Shown here: one piece after another, positions 21,557 through 34,747 of the stretch
Layout of the letters: the number at the start of each line of letters is the position of its first letter
Position numbering within the stretch: position 1 is the first letter of the stretch
Translations under genes and position numbers: made by a program
Notes under the pieces: generated by a model
Databases searched by the model: none
Told to the model about the DNA's origin: nothing
Seen by the model: the letters and a program-made list of their open reading frames with translations, nothing else
Source: Nansenia antarctica
Taxonomy: Eukaryota > Chordata > Actinopteri > Argentiniformes > Microstomatidae
Reading direction: 5' to 3'
NCBI GenBank assembly: GCA_963989245.1
Contig: OZ022352.1
Span: 18,479,560-18,543,559, forward strand
DNA: 64,000 bases

Positions 21557-21758
21557 TGTGGTGATTCACATTAAGAGACATTCACCAAGAAGGGTTTGTA
21601 CCTTTAAGAGTGGGGGTTAAAGGGGCAAGGGTTTCCGGTTCCGGGTGAAGTTATTGTGGTTGTCACTGAGAGTGTATGTTAGCATGTAGCAGAAGTGAGT
21701 GAAGTAAACATCCTCGACTCCAACCTACGTCTGTCGTCTCTTTGTTGCACTTCCCACA
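21557..21758 (+). repeat. 3' LTR of the gypsy element (202 bp)
   Basis: Copy of 17312-17513 with no visible difference. Followed by the ATAG target duplication at 21759-21762. Confidence 0.95.
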
Positions 21759-22833
21759 ATAGCGCCTTTCGTACATGAATGCAATTCAAAGTGCAATAAC
21801 AGTGTCATTACAACCTCTCGTTAGTCCTGCGTTTGGCGGTTATTGGAGGTCAAATATCAGGTAAAAGTGTAGTGTGTAGGTTCATTGCCTGGACAACAGT
21901 GGTAAGTAACACCTACAAGTAGGGTCAGGTTAATTCAACAAAAAGACCAGGTCGAGGCCTCTCCATGTGCAAAGCTGATATAATCTGCCTCCACAGTCAT
22001 GCTGGTTGAATATATCCACAGAGCAGCAGTAAACCACTCATTGAAGTCAAACTTCAAACACTTCTATGTATACAGCTAGTAGCTATCGACTGGCACAGCT
22101 CAAATATCCAACGTCCAAAGTTATTTTCATCTCTGCAGAAGCCCAGATCCCCGGTGCTGCTGTCCTTCTGGCCAGAGAGGCCCGCGTGTTCCAGCAAATG
22201 TTTTAGATTAACGCTAAACCCAATTATCGCTTGGGTTTGGGAAAATCAAAGTAGTCGTACAAAAGGGCTTCCATTAGTCTCAGCAAATGACATTGTTTAA
22301 TCCTCATTAAAGAGCAAGTTGTCCTAAAGCAGTTCAGCTAATTGCAATAATGTCATACATATGCAAAGCATGATACATGCAAAACCACTATTTATTTTCT
22401 GTTTACATAACTGTATGTAGTCATAATTACGTATGCACACACACACTCCTGTGGAAGAGCAGGGGCCACTGAAGCTGTGCTTATGAATTTCTAATGGTTT
22501 AAGTTTGAATGTGATGAAAAAGTTGAATATTATTATTTTTACATCCCATAGGTTCAGGAGCTGGACAGAAACATTCCAGAAACTCTGATATGCTCTCAAT
22601 AATAAGAGTACTGTGCCATATGGCTAGCTCAGCTGCCTATACTCTACATACTGTAATGCTGCATGTTACACTTATATATGACAAAAAACAACTACAACTA
22701 TTTAATCTAATCAGCACTTTATTGAATTGGTCTAGTCGTTACAACTGTGTTAAAACTGATGAGAGGGAACACATCTCTAAAGGCCCACAGTAATCTGAAC
22801 CCAACCTGCCAGGTGGCAGCTCTCATCCTGCAC

Positions 22834-23040
22834 ACACACACTCACACACACACACACACACACACGCTCACACACATGCTCATACACACACACACACGCT
22901 CACACGCACACACACGCTCACACACACATGCTCATACACACACACACTCACACTCACACACACACACACACACGCTCACACACACACGCTCACACGCACA
23001 CGCTCACACACACACACACACACACACACACTCTCACACA

Positions 23041-23124
<84 letters not shown>

Positions 23125-23165
23125 CACACACACACACACACACACACACTCTCTCTCTTTCTCTC
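22834..23165 (+). repeat. Long compound CA/GCTCAC/CT microsatellite
   Basis: About 330 bp of CACA broken by CTCACA and ATGCTCATA units, ending in CT repeats. Histidine-threonine ORFs on it are not genes. Confidence 0.95.
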
Positions 23166-23525
23166 TTTCATCCGACTGGACCAGTGCCCCTGGTAGAAAG
23201 CCACTCATTTTCATATAATCCAAATACGGGAAGAAAAAAAACCACCGCTGGCAGAGGAAGGGCCAGCCTAATGCAAACCTCTTTGTTGTCCAGCTCTGAA
23301 TGAGGTCTGGTGGGAAGAACAGCACTGATGAAATAACTACCCCATCATCAATTGAAATGAGTTGGGGTTCTTGGGAGAGGTGGTTGGAGCTATGACACAT
23401 ACAGGCATTATTTCTCCAAACACTTCCAGTCATTGCTAAAAAGGCATCAGAAAATGGACTACAATGACAATACATCATGTCTGTAGGATTGATTTCAGAG
23501 TATCTCTCTACAGAAACCAGAGGTT

Positions 23526-23551
23526 GGGTGTGTGTGTGTGTGTGTGTGTGC

Positions 23552-23602
<51 letters not shown>

Positions 23603-23636
23603 TGTGTGTCTGTGTGTCTGTGTGTCTGTGCGCACA
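23526..23636 (+). repeat. (GT)n microsatellite with GTCT units
   Basis: GT run followed by TGTGTC repeats. Confidence 0.9.
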
Positions 23637-23994
23637 CACTGCAGGCAGAATGACTCAAGCACAAAAGGCAAGCGGAACAGCAGAGCACTTCAGATTACCG
23701 TTAACCAATCAGCTTGCATCATATCAACCAATCAGCAGCTGTCGCCCACTCTGCCACTCTCGCACTCCACCAACACCTACACCACCCTTAATTTCCTGTC
23801 ATCCTTCTCTGCCAGAGCCTAACAAGTGAGCATTCAATAACCAGCTAAAAAGAGCCATGTGACATCCAGAAAGTGGCTATAGACTAGCATATCAGATGAT
23901 AAATAACCACATCCATACGGACAAGGAGAAACCATGAGAACAGATGAGTCATGACAGCACATTTGACATTAGTGACAAACTGAACGGCGCCCTC

Positions 23995-24116
23995 TTCCCC
24001 TCCCTCTGTCCCTCCCTCCCTCCCTCCATCTCTCCCTCCCCTCCCCTCCCTCCATCTCTCCCTCCCCTCCCCTCCCTCCATCACTCCTTCTCCTCCCTCC
24101 TTCCCTCCCTCTCTCC
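23995..24116 (+). repeat. (CCCT)n pyrimidine tract
   Basis: Near-pure C/T stretch of CCCTCCCTCCATCT units; a candidate for triplex-type structure. Confidence 0.85.
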
Positions 24117-24204
24117 ACTTCGGCATTCTGGGACGCCATGTGACACGTACACACCTGGAGACGACGGCCCGCATTTGTTGAAATATCTCCGGCTAGCTGG
24201 GCAG

Positions 24205-24232
24205 GACACACACACACACACACACACACACG
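24205..24232 (+). repeat. (CA)n microsatellite
   Basis: Perfect short CA run. Confidence 0.9.
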
Positions 24233-24667
24233 GCTGGGGCTGGACTGGGTGAGTGCATGTGATTGAGAATCATACGGTGCAGTCTCATAAGTCAGGGCAG
24301 TGATTGAGGGTGCCGAACCGGTCCCAGGCCCAGAAGAGAGAGAGGGAGGAGGGAGCTTTTAAATGATTGATTGTACTCTGGACTAACAAGAGGATCTCGT
24401 CAGCACCGCAGAGGCTTAGTCCTGATTGACGGCTCCCCCACTCCTGCAGATCACACCACCCCTCCCTTACCCCACCACCACCACCACGGTGACCCCAGCC
24501 ACTGTGAATATGCCAGCAGCATTTAGCGTTGACAGGGAGTGGAGTGACTGTGTGGAGTTCAGTGTGGAGGATCAGCAGACTTCTCATTTGTCATCAAGAC
24601 TCCGTGCTGTATCGCTACTGTAATGGTCACCCAAATGAGCCACCACTACAGTATGTAACACGCTTGC

Positions 24668-24733
24668 ACGTGCACACACGTTCACACACGCACGCACACA
24701 CGCGAGTGCACACACACACGCACACACACACGC

Positions 24734-24774
<41 letters not shown>

Positions 24775-24775
24775 A
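24668..24775 (+). repeat. Compound CA/GCAC microsatellite
   Basis: CACG and CACA units. Confidence 0.9.
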
Positions 24776-25103
24776 GGAACACACCCTATTGTACACACAC
24801 AGTAGGGTATACAGAGAATACATTACTGCCGTATTCCTGCACCACTAAGTGTATACGGTAGTTACAGGCTTGTGGCTGACAAGGGCGGGCATATGTTGGT
24901 GTCAGATATTCAATATTGCTCTTCAGTGGAGACATAAAGGACTAATACATTGCTCATCTCAATGTCCATCTGCCCCTCTTTCATCCCCTAGAGCGGAATA
25001 TCAAACAGTAACATTATGTGATTAGCATGTTAATTACTAGTTGATGTGTTTGTTAACTGTTGAACCTCCTGTTGTCTTGGACAAGGACCCGCACCAGCCC
25101 TAA

Positions 25104-25104
<1 letters not shown>

Positions 25105-25143
<39 letters not shown>
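25105..25143 (+). repeat. (TA)n microsatellite
   Basis: About 19 AT units. Confidence 0.95.
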
Positions 25144-25146
<3 letters not shown>

Positions 25147-26004
25147 ACACTCAAGTTTAATTGAAAAGATATGCAATTTTTGTTCACGTGTCTGCATGCC
25201 TAAGAACTGCCTCCAACCAACACCAACCGTTACACTGACTACCACCATTTGGTAGTACAGCACACGTTACCTTACAACCGCAACGTGAACTAACATGTCA
25301 CAGCCATTGAAATGGAACTCAGTCCCATAATTAGAAGTCTCAATGGGTTTTGGTGATATCATGGGTTGAATCACATTCTACAGTATAAGAGCTTCAATAT
25401 TGCCGTACTGTTCTGCCAGAGGGCATGTCAGTCAATCAACCTCAACTCTCTTTCTTCTCCAACATGTAGTTTTTAAGCAGGCGCCCCCCTTTGTTCCCTT
25501 GCCTTGTCACGACGTTGCCTCAGAAGGGCCATGTTGAAGTAGAGGGTATTTAGCCCCTCAAAGGGATTAGGCAGCTTTGAGGAAAAAGCTTCTCTTGAGG
25601 CTCGAGAAGATGGGAGAGGCGTCTGAAAGGAATACAATGACGGAATTTCTGCGGCGGTTATGATGAAAGAGCGCTGCTAGAAGAACAACAACAGGGTGGT
25701 GTGTTACTGTGATCAGGGAAGGCTGGGAGGCTTTTTCCTCAGCTAGGGAGTGGGGGTGGGCCTAAGGGGAGGCCTACTATGATCAGAGGGGCCTGAGATG
25801 CCAATAACGTCCCGATGGTAGACCCATGAGGACACGGTAAGACTTTATTCGGATACTCCCTGACAGATGTGTCATAGAAGTGGGTGGCATGACAACTCTG
25901 TCAATACCCAGCGAGCAGAAATAACCCCTACATCATGAATACATGAATAATGCAACAGGGGGCGTCTGCCCTCACTGTGCAAAGGCACCCACTTGGGAGG
26001 GGTT

Positions 26005-26074
<70 letters not shown>

Positions 26075-26095
26075 CGAGTGAGTGGGGGGGGGGGG
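26005..26095 (+). repeat. (GT)n microsatellite followed by a G run
   Basis: Perfect GT array, then GAGTGAGTGGGG and a G tract. Confidence 0.95.
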
Positions 26096-26620
26096 ATCCT
26101 ATCAGTCTCTTTCTTTCTCAGAGCTTCCGTACAAAAGAAATATGTATCCATCACCTCTATTAGACAAGTACAGTACAGCACCTATACCCAGTGGAGCCTC
26201 CAGCATTCAATTCAATTCAGCCACGGCTCATATGAAATGACAAACACCCACGAGCACAGCTGGACTCATATGCATTTGCATTATTATTCATCCAGTTTTT
26301 CTCTAGTGACAATGCATCTCCCCAGACTAGCGGTGTAGCTAGGTAGCACCACCACCATCTAATTTCTAAAAACAACATTGTTTGATTGTGGAGTGCTTGA
26401 ATGGAATCAGTCCAATGTAGTTTAAATCCAATAATACAAGTGAATACCACGCCTGGATCGCCATATTAAAACATGGTGGAGCGCACGTGCTGCAGGAGGA
26501 TCTTTTCAAGAATGTAATAAGGGAGAGGGGTTAGATGGATCTGCAGGGGTATTAGAGATGAGAGCTGGGAGAGGAGCTCTAAAAGGTATTGCTACAGTGT
26601 GAACAGCAGAGGAAGGAGAG

Positions 26621-26621
<1 letters not shown>

Positions 26622-26669
<48 letters not shown>

Positions 26670-26748
26670 TGTGTGTGTGTGTGTGTGTGTGCGTGCGTGC
26701 GTGTGTGTGCGTGCGTGTGTGTGTGCGTGTGCGTGTGTGTGTGTGTAT
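26622..26748 (+). repeat. (GT)n microsatellite
   Basis: GT with GCGTGC variants. Confidence 0.95.
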
Positions 26749-26928
26749 TACATGAGGTGCATGCTTATTGAGAGGGCTGTATGAATATCTTTGACTATGC
26801 TGAGAATGAGGCCACAAGCACTGCTGAATCCTCTCTATAGACTTGCCATCAGCATACCTTCCCCAGGAGCCTGTAAAATAGCTTTTTCCACCATGCCGCA
26901 GTCGTGAGCCTGGCTTTTATTCAATCTC

Positions 26929-26929
<1 letters not shown>

Positions 26930-27020
<91 letters not shown>
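26930..27020 (+). repeat. (CA)n microsatellite
   Basis: About 45 perfect CA units. Confidence 0.95.
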
Positions 27021-27022
<2 letters not shown>

Positions 27023-29021
27023 CCGTGCTCCACTACTGCTTTTACCTAATCAGTCCTTACAGAGAGGCACTGACATACACTGTGATCCCTGGCACCCCAC
27101 TGGAAAGTATAGTAATGAACACTGGTAACCCAGCGTCCGAGCCTAGTGTTTTAATATAGGTGTGAAGCAGTGCATTGGGAGTTGATGTCACCTAGCAGCA
27201 TTTGTATAGTAGAGTTTAGTGCTACGCACACACATACACACAGTTCATAAAGAATGTGTTGGAATACTGATCTATTAAATGACACTTCCATCTGGATCTG
27301 GCCCTTGGAGTAACACAAATAGATTTCCAGGTGAATCTTAAATCGTTTGTGATTTTTTTGCAATTTAGCGCAGAAACACGAGGTCTCGGGTGTTATCCAC
27401 CTTTAATCGATTGGCTGAAGAGAAGTGTGATTACATTATAACCTCCATTTCCTCATGTATTGATGTATGGGTCAAACAGAGCATCCAGACCCTCCTCACT
27501 CCGTATGCACTCTAAACCCAATCACACATTTGATTTGATATTACAGATGGAGTCTAATTTGTGAAATGATTTTCAGTTAATAGTCATCCCTCCTTTTTCA
27601 CACACCGTAATGTTCAACTGCCAAATAGAATAATGAAAATGTGGTGTAATGTACAGAGCTCCCAGCTTACCCGTGCTGAGACTGTTATTGCAAATATAAT
27701 GACTCAAAGGCAAAAAAATGTAATCAGTATTCTTAAATGTAATAGCATATTTTATTATTTGGGTTTTTAAACATTTAAAAAGTAATTTGAATCAGAGTCT
27801 AATTACCCTCTCAAACATCCCATTGGGTGACACAGTTGTAATTATTTAGGAAATGGTAACAGTGCAGAGCACTCTAAGTATCCAAAGCAATTATGAATTA
27901 ATTAAAACAAGATATCCTGTATTTGTGATTCATGAGTGAACCTGAACTAAATATTCACTGTGTGATGCGGCTGCACCCCTATCCGTTCCACACACACACA
28001 AAAAAACAGTAATTATGTCAAATTACTCCAATAATTATAAAAATGTTACTTATAAAGGCTTGACAGGACAATACAAGAAAAGACAGTAAAAGAAAAGAAC
28101 ACCTTGGGATTTTTGCTTGGAATAAGAACACTGCAGAAGATACTAGCTATGAATATTACATGAGGAAGACTCAGGCTTGCAAATGAGAGACGGTACAACA
28201 CTTGAACTCAGGCAAGCAGGGAAACAGACAGAACGCCTCAGTTACTGTAGACAGACAGTGACACTATCTGATGATACAGAGGCGCATACAGTACAGCAGC
28301 AAAGGCTAAGGCAGCGTTTTTTTCATTCTAGAACATGGCAAAATGAGACAAACGAACCACAACATTTGCATTTACCAAACGAAACATTGAGTTTGCAGTC
28401 GGACTGACAGTAACGTATTGTTTGATTTTGGGATAGATAAGAGGTAGCAGTTAAACATTCACTGATGTAGTATGTCACACGAGGACAAAGGCTAAACGTC
28501 TAAGGCTAAAAGTCACTGGAAAAAACCCTGAGGCATCAGAAGAATATGACTAAAACAGCAAGTGTCGTTTGCTAATAAACCCCAGTATTGAGGACAGCTC
28601 ACTTTCTGGAATTCATTTGAATCTCAAATGAACTACTGTATATCTAGCCTATAGATGTAGCCCTTTTATCATCAAAGGATCATTGGTAACGTTTTATCAA
28701 AAGCCCCTCTATTTACATCGACAGTATATGGAGGTAACAGCATAACGACATGATAACACTTTAACCAGTTATCAAATATCGATATCAAATAGATGAATAG
28801 TGGTAATAGGACTGTTAGATCATCAAACCATCATAATATGAAACCGGAGAACTGTATGTACCTGTGTGGCTAAGAAGACCTTTCCTATTTCCTAATATTG
28901 TTTCCCGTATAGGCACACCTCTCAAGTTAAGATGACGTTAGCGAGTGGGGGGCGTGGTAGCTGAAGGACCATTTCTTCTTGCGTGTCGAGAAGGAGAGTG
29001 TGAAGAGCAGAGGATGGAGAG

Positions 29022-29056
<35 letters not shown>
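29022..29056 (+). repeat. (GT)n microsatellite
   Basis: Perfect short GT run. Confidence 0.9.
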
Positions 29057-30895
29057 AAACTCATGTTTAAATGACAGGAGGAGAGAGTGGGAGGGGGTTG
29101 CTGAGGGAGGATCTCGTTATGCATGCAGGGGACACGAAGCTTGTCCTGGGCTCATTAAAACCCACCTCACAGCCAACACTCTCGCAGACTCCCTACACAC
29201 CCTCTGTGTGGCTTCACTTCCTGCTTCTAGATCTGTTGGTTGCATTCTGCGGATGCAGATTAGTCAAGGAAGTTGCTATAATATGGCTATAACAATGATA
29301 TAGTAATGCTTTAATATGATATGGATGAGAGAGGGCACTTGAGTAAACGAACAGTAAAACCTCTTATCAGAATAACATTATATTCTGTCAGGGAGAGATG
29401 TTTGTTACAATATATGGCGAGATACTGTATATGAAACATACTGTATGGAAAATGATACTTGTTAAGCTACTATAAGCAGCTGGGCAATTAGACTTTCAAT
29501 CGCTGGACTGATCCTTGGCCAGTGTTGGCCGCCTGCCAAAAATGTATTCCATATATGAAATAGAAGCTTCAGGATTTGTTCAACAGCTGGAAACGCTTTT
29601 AATTAACAAGAAAAACACTTTCCTCCTTAGAAATTGCAAAAAAGAATGAAATGGGTATAGACAGAAAGAAACCGTTATAAAGAGACACTCTTGGTTTGGC
29701 ATCTGCCACCAGTATCATACCCTACTATACCATCGATCTCACAGCAGGAGGCATGCAGTCTTCTTAATTCATACCTCTGCCCAAACAAACAAAATAGCCT
29801 AATATCTATTCCAATCCCACTGTTTCTCTCAAAAGTACCGTATATCTTTTTGTATTCATCTTTTTATGAGGGATACACATATAAATACTGAAGTATACAA
29901 TGACAAATGTTTCCCTTTTTTCGGGGGGGGTAATTACACGAATATTCCCAGAGATTCCCAGAGACAACAAGATCAGCAGAACTTTGTCTCTGTATAGAAA
30001 AGAACAATACCGCTACAGTATATCTTAATGCTGCTGCAATCCCAACCGTTCTTAAGAAAGAGACCCGGCCTCCTTGAGACTCCCCCCCGTCCCCCGTCCC
30101 CCCCCCATCTGAATGCGAAGGAGGCAGTGTGAGTCGGGACAGAGGAGAGAGCAGCTAGGCTGAGAGCTGAGCAGGTGCCTCCTGAGATTATTCCAGAGGC
30201 TGGGTGAAACCTGCTCTCTTGTTTACCCCCCATTCGCTACTGTAGCTCTCTGTGAATACCAATGAGCATCCGCTGAGCCAAGGGAGTGTCTACACAGGTA
30301 GCTACCACAGATGCTAGTACGGTACCCAGCATCTTAGAGTTTCCATATAAAACAGAGCCTATTAGACACACCGTTTGCAATGTATCTTGGCACACCCCCA
30401 GTGAAAGTATGCAGCACTAACTTGAAAGTGTAATAGAAAGAAAATGTTGAAAGAAAAAGTAGATAATGTTGTATGAAAACTGCGTCTTTCATATATTTTT
30501 GAAAGGTAATAGTACTGATGGCAATAAGCCATTGGTATTAATGCTCATAAACTCCCTTTCCTGAACTACCTTAACTTCTCGCCTATTCCTGCAAAGCGTC
30601 CAATTTTTCCATCCACACCTGAAAGTGTTAGTATACGGGTCAGTCGGGAGTCATTTCAGAGATGTGCTAAAATCTGTATAAAACCACGAGGGCCCAGGCA
30701 AGCAAGCATGTAGAGTGGATTGAAGGCTGTGGCAGGCACAGCAAATGCCAATCTTGTGGACCGGCCGACACCCTTCAGCTGGCAGTTGCCAACTAAACCA
30801 AGAAATGAACTGCTCAGGATCATTCACTGCAGTCTATCAGGCGTTTCATTACCCATGCAATGAATGAAATATCAGCAAGAACCAGGAGAGAGTGA

Positions 30896-30917
30896 GAGGA
30901 AGAGTGAGAGAGAGGGA

Positions 30918-30953
<36 letters not shown>

Positions 30954-31022
30954 CAGAGACAGAGACAGAGACAGAGACAGAGACAGAGACAAAGACAGAG
31001 ACAGAGACAGAGACAGACAGAG
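30896..31022 (+). repeat. (GA)n then (GACAGA)n array
   Basis: GAGA followed by about 14 hexamers GACAGA. The reverse-complement hexamer CTCTGT forms the array at 63236. Confidence 0.95.
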
Positions 31023-31483
31023 AGAAGGAAAGAGGGTCTGAAAACTAAACAAAACAAAGACATTGCTTCATTCATATTGATGATGAATTCAGTCATATTG
31101 AAACGTTGAATATTGCATTCTCTTAATTAAATCGGTCATTTAGTTTCATTGTTATTGCATAAGATTTACAGACCTACATTTTCTATTAAGATCCAGAAAG
31201 ATGAAAGTACAAGGACACAAGGAATGAATCCCCATCCAGTCGTCTCATGGACAATCTATTACAATAGCTGTCACATGAAATGGAAAAATGTAGATATAGA
31301 AGGATCCATGATAAAAGAGTATTAAAAAAAGAGAATAAAACACTGGGTAACAGCTGAAGATATACAATGTGTTAGGGAGCAGAGGGATTGATCAATATTT
31401 CAGCGTGGTCTGTAGACAGTGTTTGAAAGGGAAGCTCTTCAGAGAGACCAGACTGCGTTTGTAGATGATACAGCAGCAGCAGG

Positions 31484-31548
<65 letters not shown>

Positions 31549-31592
31549 TGCGTGCATGTGTGCATGGGTGTGTGTACATGCATGGGTGTGTG
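31484..31592 (+). repeat. (GT)n microsatellite
   Basis: Perfect GT then GTGCATGG variants. Confidence 0.95.
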
Positions 31593-32782
31593 TAGTGGGT
31601 GGGAAGAAGGCGGTAGCGATATCACCTACGTATCCACAGTGAAACCAGTATTGAATAAAGTTGGACTGAATCAAGCAAACCAAACTCAAACTGTAAATCG
31701 TCTTTGAAGTGTAATAGATGAATGTATGTTCTTGTTCCCCCTTGTGCTGTTTCCTTAAATTACAACAGTAAAAGGAAGCACATAGAGTAGGCCTACTGTA
31801 CAGATCACCAGGCTGGTGAATCATATATATATATATATTAATATCCCTAATATTATTAGGAAAATACTCATACACAGATTTATCACAGAAGCCTCTGGAC
31901 TATTAGAAGAAAGAATCCACTAAAAGGACACTGAATGTAGGCAAAGTAGCCAAAGTAACAGTGAACAGTTAATCTAGACTCGAGTAAGCCTGATTGTTGA
32001 TCTCTGCCTGATTCCATTCATTCAGTCTGTAAACAGCCAATCAAATGAAGGAACTTAAGTTGTACCAGAGTGATTCTCAGCAGAAAGGGGGGGGGGGGGG
32101 GTTGGCGCGGGGGAGCTGGCTGCGTATTCTGTGTCTCGCTACTCAGCTCACCAGGAGGGCTGGCATGTACAAATTGTCTCTTGGTGCTCTGTTTGGCTGC
32201 TGCTGATACCCAACTCCTATTCATTCCAGTGAAAATGTGTTCCCAGTCATCAGATGGTGTGTTGGTTGGTTGCAGACGTGTGAATGCTGTATTTCCTACT
32301 GTTGAATAGATCTGTCAAGGATTCGGTCGTTCATCTTGTCTCTACGCAGCAGGGGATGGCAGCTGGCATATGATGCGCGCACCGTAGAAGTCAGAGATCA
32401 ATGTTACTAGCATTGATCATGTTGATGAGCAGGTAGGGAAGCAACTACAGTGGCATAAAGACCATTATTGTGCGTGCGGTTCAGTGTATTGGAGGACTCG
32501 TCTCAGGAACTCCAATGTACAGTAATAACTTTAGCTCTGTAAAATGTAGGGTCCATGCGTAGGTTCATTGTGTACAGTTCACATCCTTTTCAGAGCAATT
32601 TCCTGTGTTCTATACGGGAGGAAGGAAATTGTCCCGGAGATCAATACTATACAATGCCAAGCAATATATTGCATAAGACAACATCCATTCTGTTGCAGTG
32701 AGAAGATGAGATGATCTCACTTTATAGAGTGGCAAGCCAATGGTTTTACTATACACTACTTCCATACACGTACACAAGCAAG

Positions 32783-32788
32783 CACACA

Positions 32789-32824
<36 letters not shown>
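32783..32824 (+). repeat. (CA)n microsatellite
   Basis: CA array with two ATACA interruptions. Confidence 0.9.
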
Positions 32825-32826
<2 letters not shown>

Positions 32827-33363
32827 ACCGATGACATTGACTTGTCACGCACATACTGTACATGTGATTTGGGACTATAATATTAGAGCCTCATTTACCA
32901 TTAGCCATTGATGTCTGTCATTATCATTGTCATAAGCAGCCTTATCTTCCACATTATGAACTAAAGAGGTCACGTAAATGAGTGTGTAGTTCCACACCAA
33001 TGGGGACAGCTGGGATAATGGACTGTACAAAACACTACCTCTGGCCATGGTAAAAAATCCATAATTTCACTAAGAGAGGACAGGGGAGTACTTTATGATT
33101 TTTTTTGTTGTCATTTAAAAGGGGACAAAATGGGAACTAATGTTATTGGATTTTTTTATGTATAATATGCAGGGTCAGCCATGCATGCATTTTCCACACC
33201 GCTGGGGACGGTGAAGACAAAGCTTTTTAAGCTGCCAAGGTCATCAGGAAGGTCATGGTACTGTACTGACCAGTGTCAAAGTTAACAAACCATTTTAAAC
33301 AATGACAACGATTTTCTTATCATAAGAAAAAAGATATTTCCTTCTTTTACTCATCCCACTGTA

Positions 33364-34124
33364 TAAGAGAAGAGTAGAGTAGAGTAGAGTAGAGTAGAGT
33401 AGAATAGAGTAGAGTAGAGTAGAGTAGAGTAGAGTAGAGTAGAGTAGAGTAGAGTAGAATAGCATAGAATAGAGTAGAGTAGAGTAGAGTAGAGTAGAGT
33501 AGAGTAGAGTAGAATAGAGTAGAGTAGAATAGAGTAGAGTAGAGTAGAGTAAAGTAGAGTAGAGAAGAGTAGAGTAGAGTAGAGTATAGTAGAGTAGAGT
33601 AGAGTAGAGTAGAATAGAGTAGAGTAGAGTAGAATAGAGTAGAGTAGAGTAGAGTAGAATAGAGTAGAGTAGAGTAGAGTAGAGTAGAGTAGAGTAGAAT
33701 AGCATAGAATAGAGTAGAGTAGAGTAGAGTAGAGTAGAGTAGAATAGAGTAGAATAGAGTAGAGTAGAGAGTAGAGTAGAATAGAGTAGAGTAGAGTAGA
33801 GTAGAGTAGAGTAGAGTAAAGTAGAGTAGAGAAGAGTAGAGTAGAGTAGAGTAGAGTAGAGTAGAGCAGAGTAGAATAGAGTAGAGTAGAGTAGAGTAGA
33901 GTAGAGTAGAGTAGAGTAGAGTAGAGTAGAGTAGAATAGAGTAGAGTAGAGTAGAGTAGAGTAGAATAGAGTAGAGTAGAGTAGAGTAGAGTAGAGTAGA
34001 GTAGAATAGAGTAGAGTAGAGTAGAGCAGAGCAGAGCAGAGCAGAGCAGAGCAGAGCAGAGTAGAGTCGAGTCGAGTCGAGTCGAGTCGAGTCGAGTCGA
34101 GTCGAGTAGAATAGAATAGTGGCT
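33364..34124 (+). repeat. 760-bp (AGAGT)n pentamer array
   Basis: About 150 pentamers, mostly AGAGT with AGAAT, AGCAT and AAAGT variants. The right end switches to blocks of AGAGC (34021-34062) then AGTCG (34066-34106). Larger segments are themselves duplicated (33456-33600 versus 33696-33867). Long minus-strand Leu-Tyr-Ser ORFs exist only because the pentamer has no stop in those frames. Confidence 0.97.
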
Positions 34125-34747
34125 TCCTTCCTCTCTTCCAGTGCACATTACCCTTACCACAGCTTAGGCTGCGACTGTAAGCCCATAGGAAAGGCTAAAC
34201 GCCTCCCGTTGGAAACATGTGAAGTGTGATTGTGTGATTTCTGACGTTATCTTGTCAGCTGACATTTGATGGAGTGTGCTGGGTTTCTGCATGACTGGCA
34301 AGGTGCCGCCAGTGGTCACAATTCTCTCCAGCAAGGATCATTCGATTGAGCTCAGAAACAGAGATGGCGGCAAATATAGATCTGGATCTAGTAAAGGGAA
34401 AGCTGAGGCTGAAGAGTTTTATATGCCATTTGGAGACAATTTAGCTCCCAGATCAAACTGGCTGATCTCTTTAAATGGGCCTCTGCGCAAGGTAGGGGAT
34501 GCCCCCTTTGGTTTAAACATCTATTCAGATGTGTCTAGCGTTGCGTAGTATGTACTTCTGCACTATGTAGTATGCATTTCTTGGTTTAAAATGATCTGGA
34601 CTCAGATACAATAGCATGGGCCAGAGCTGAGGTGTCTAGAGACCCTTGACATAGTGTGCTGCAACATGATACTGTTTATACATTACACATCAGTCAGTAT
34701 GTGAATATTATTTTACCAGGAGGTTGAGTTGGAGATTACTGCCTTGT

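Larger units (their letters stand above)
17312..21758 (+). mobile_element. Intact Ty3/gypsy LTR retrotransposon, CsRn1-like
   Basis: A complete 4447-bp element. It runs 5' LTR (17312-17513), tRNA-Trp primer binding site, gag, -1 frameshift site, pol (PR-RT-RH-IN), polypurine tract, 3' LTR (21557-21758). It is flanked by the 4-bp direct repeat ATAG (17308-17311 and 21759-21762). The LTRs start TG and end CA, and I see no difference between them. Both reading frames are open. RT before integrase places it in Ty3/gypsy. The CHCC gag zinc motif and the tRNA-Trp primer site together are, as I recall, traits of the CsRn1 clade. There is no env gene and no chromodomain. Its higher GC content contrasts with the surrounding intron. 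It lies antisense to ntrk3 in intron 1. Confidence 0.95.

Noticed and set aside
22747..23218. His-Thr-rich ORFs over 90-150 codons
   Set aside because: Translation of the compound CA microsatellite. The same applies to other Cys-Val, Ser-Leu and Arg-Glu ORFs on GT, CT and GA arrays.
25550..25585. Terminator-like hairpin CCTCAAAG...CTTTGAGG
   Set aside because: An 8-bp stem is expected by chance in 64 kb and means nothing for a eukaryotic Pol II gene.
33295..34160. Two long minus-strand ORFs (283 and 269 codons) of Leu-Tyr-Ser repeats
   Set aside because: Pure translation of the AGAGT array, which has no stop in these frames. No start context, splice sites or family match.
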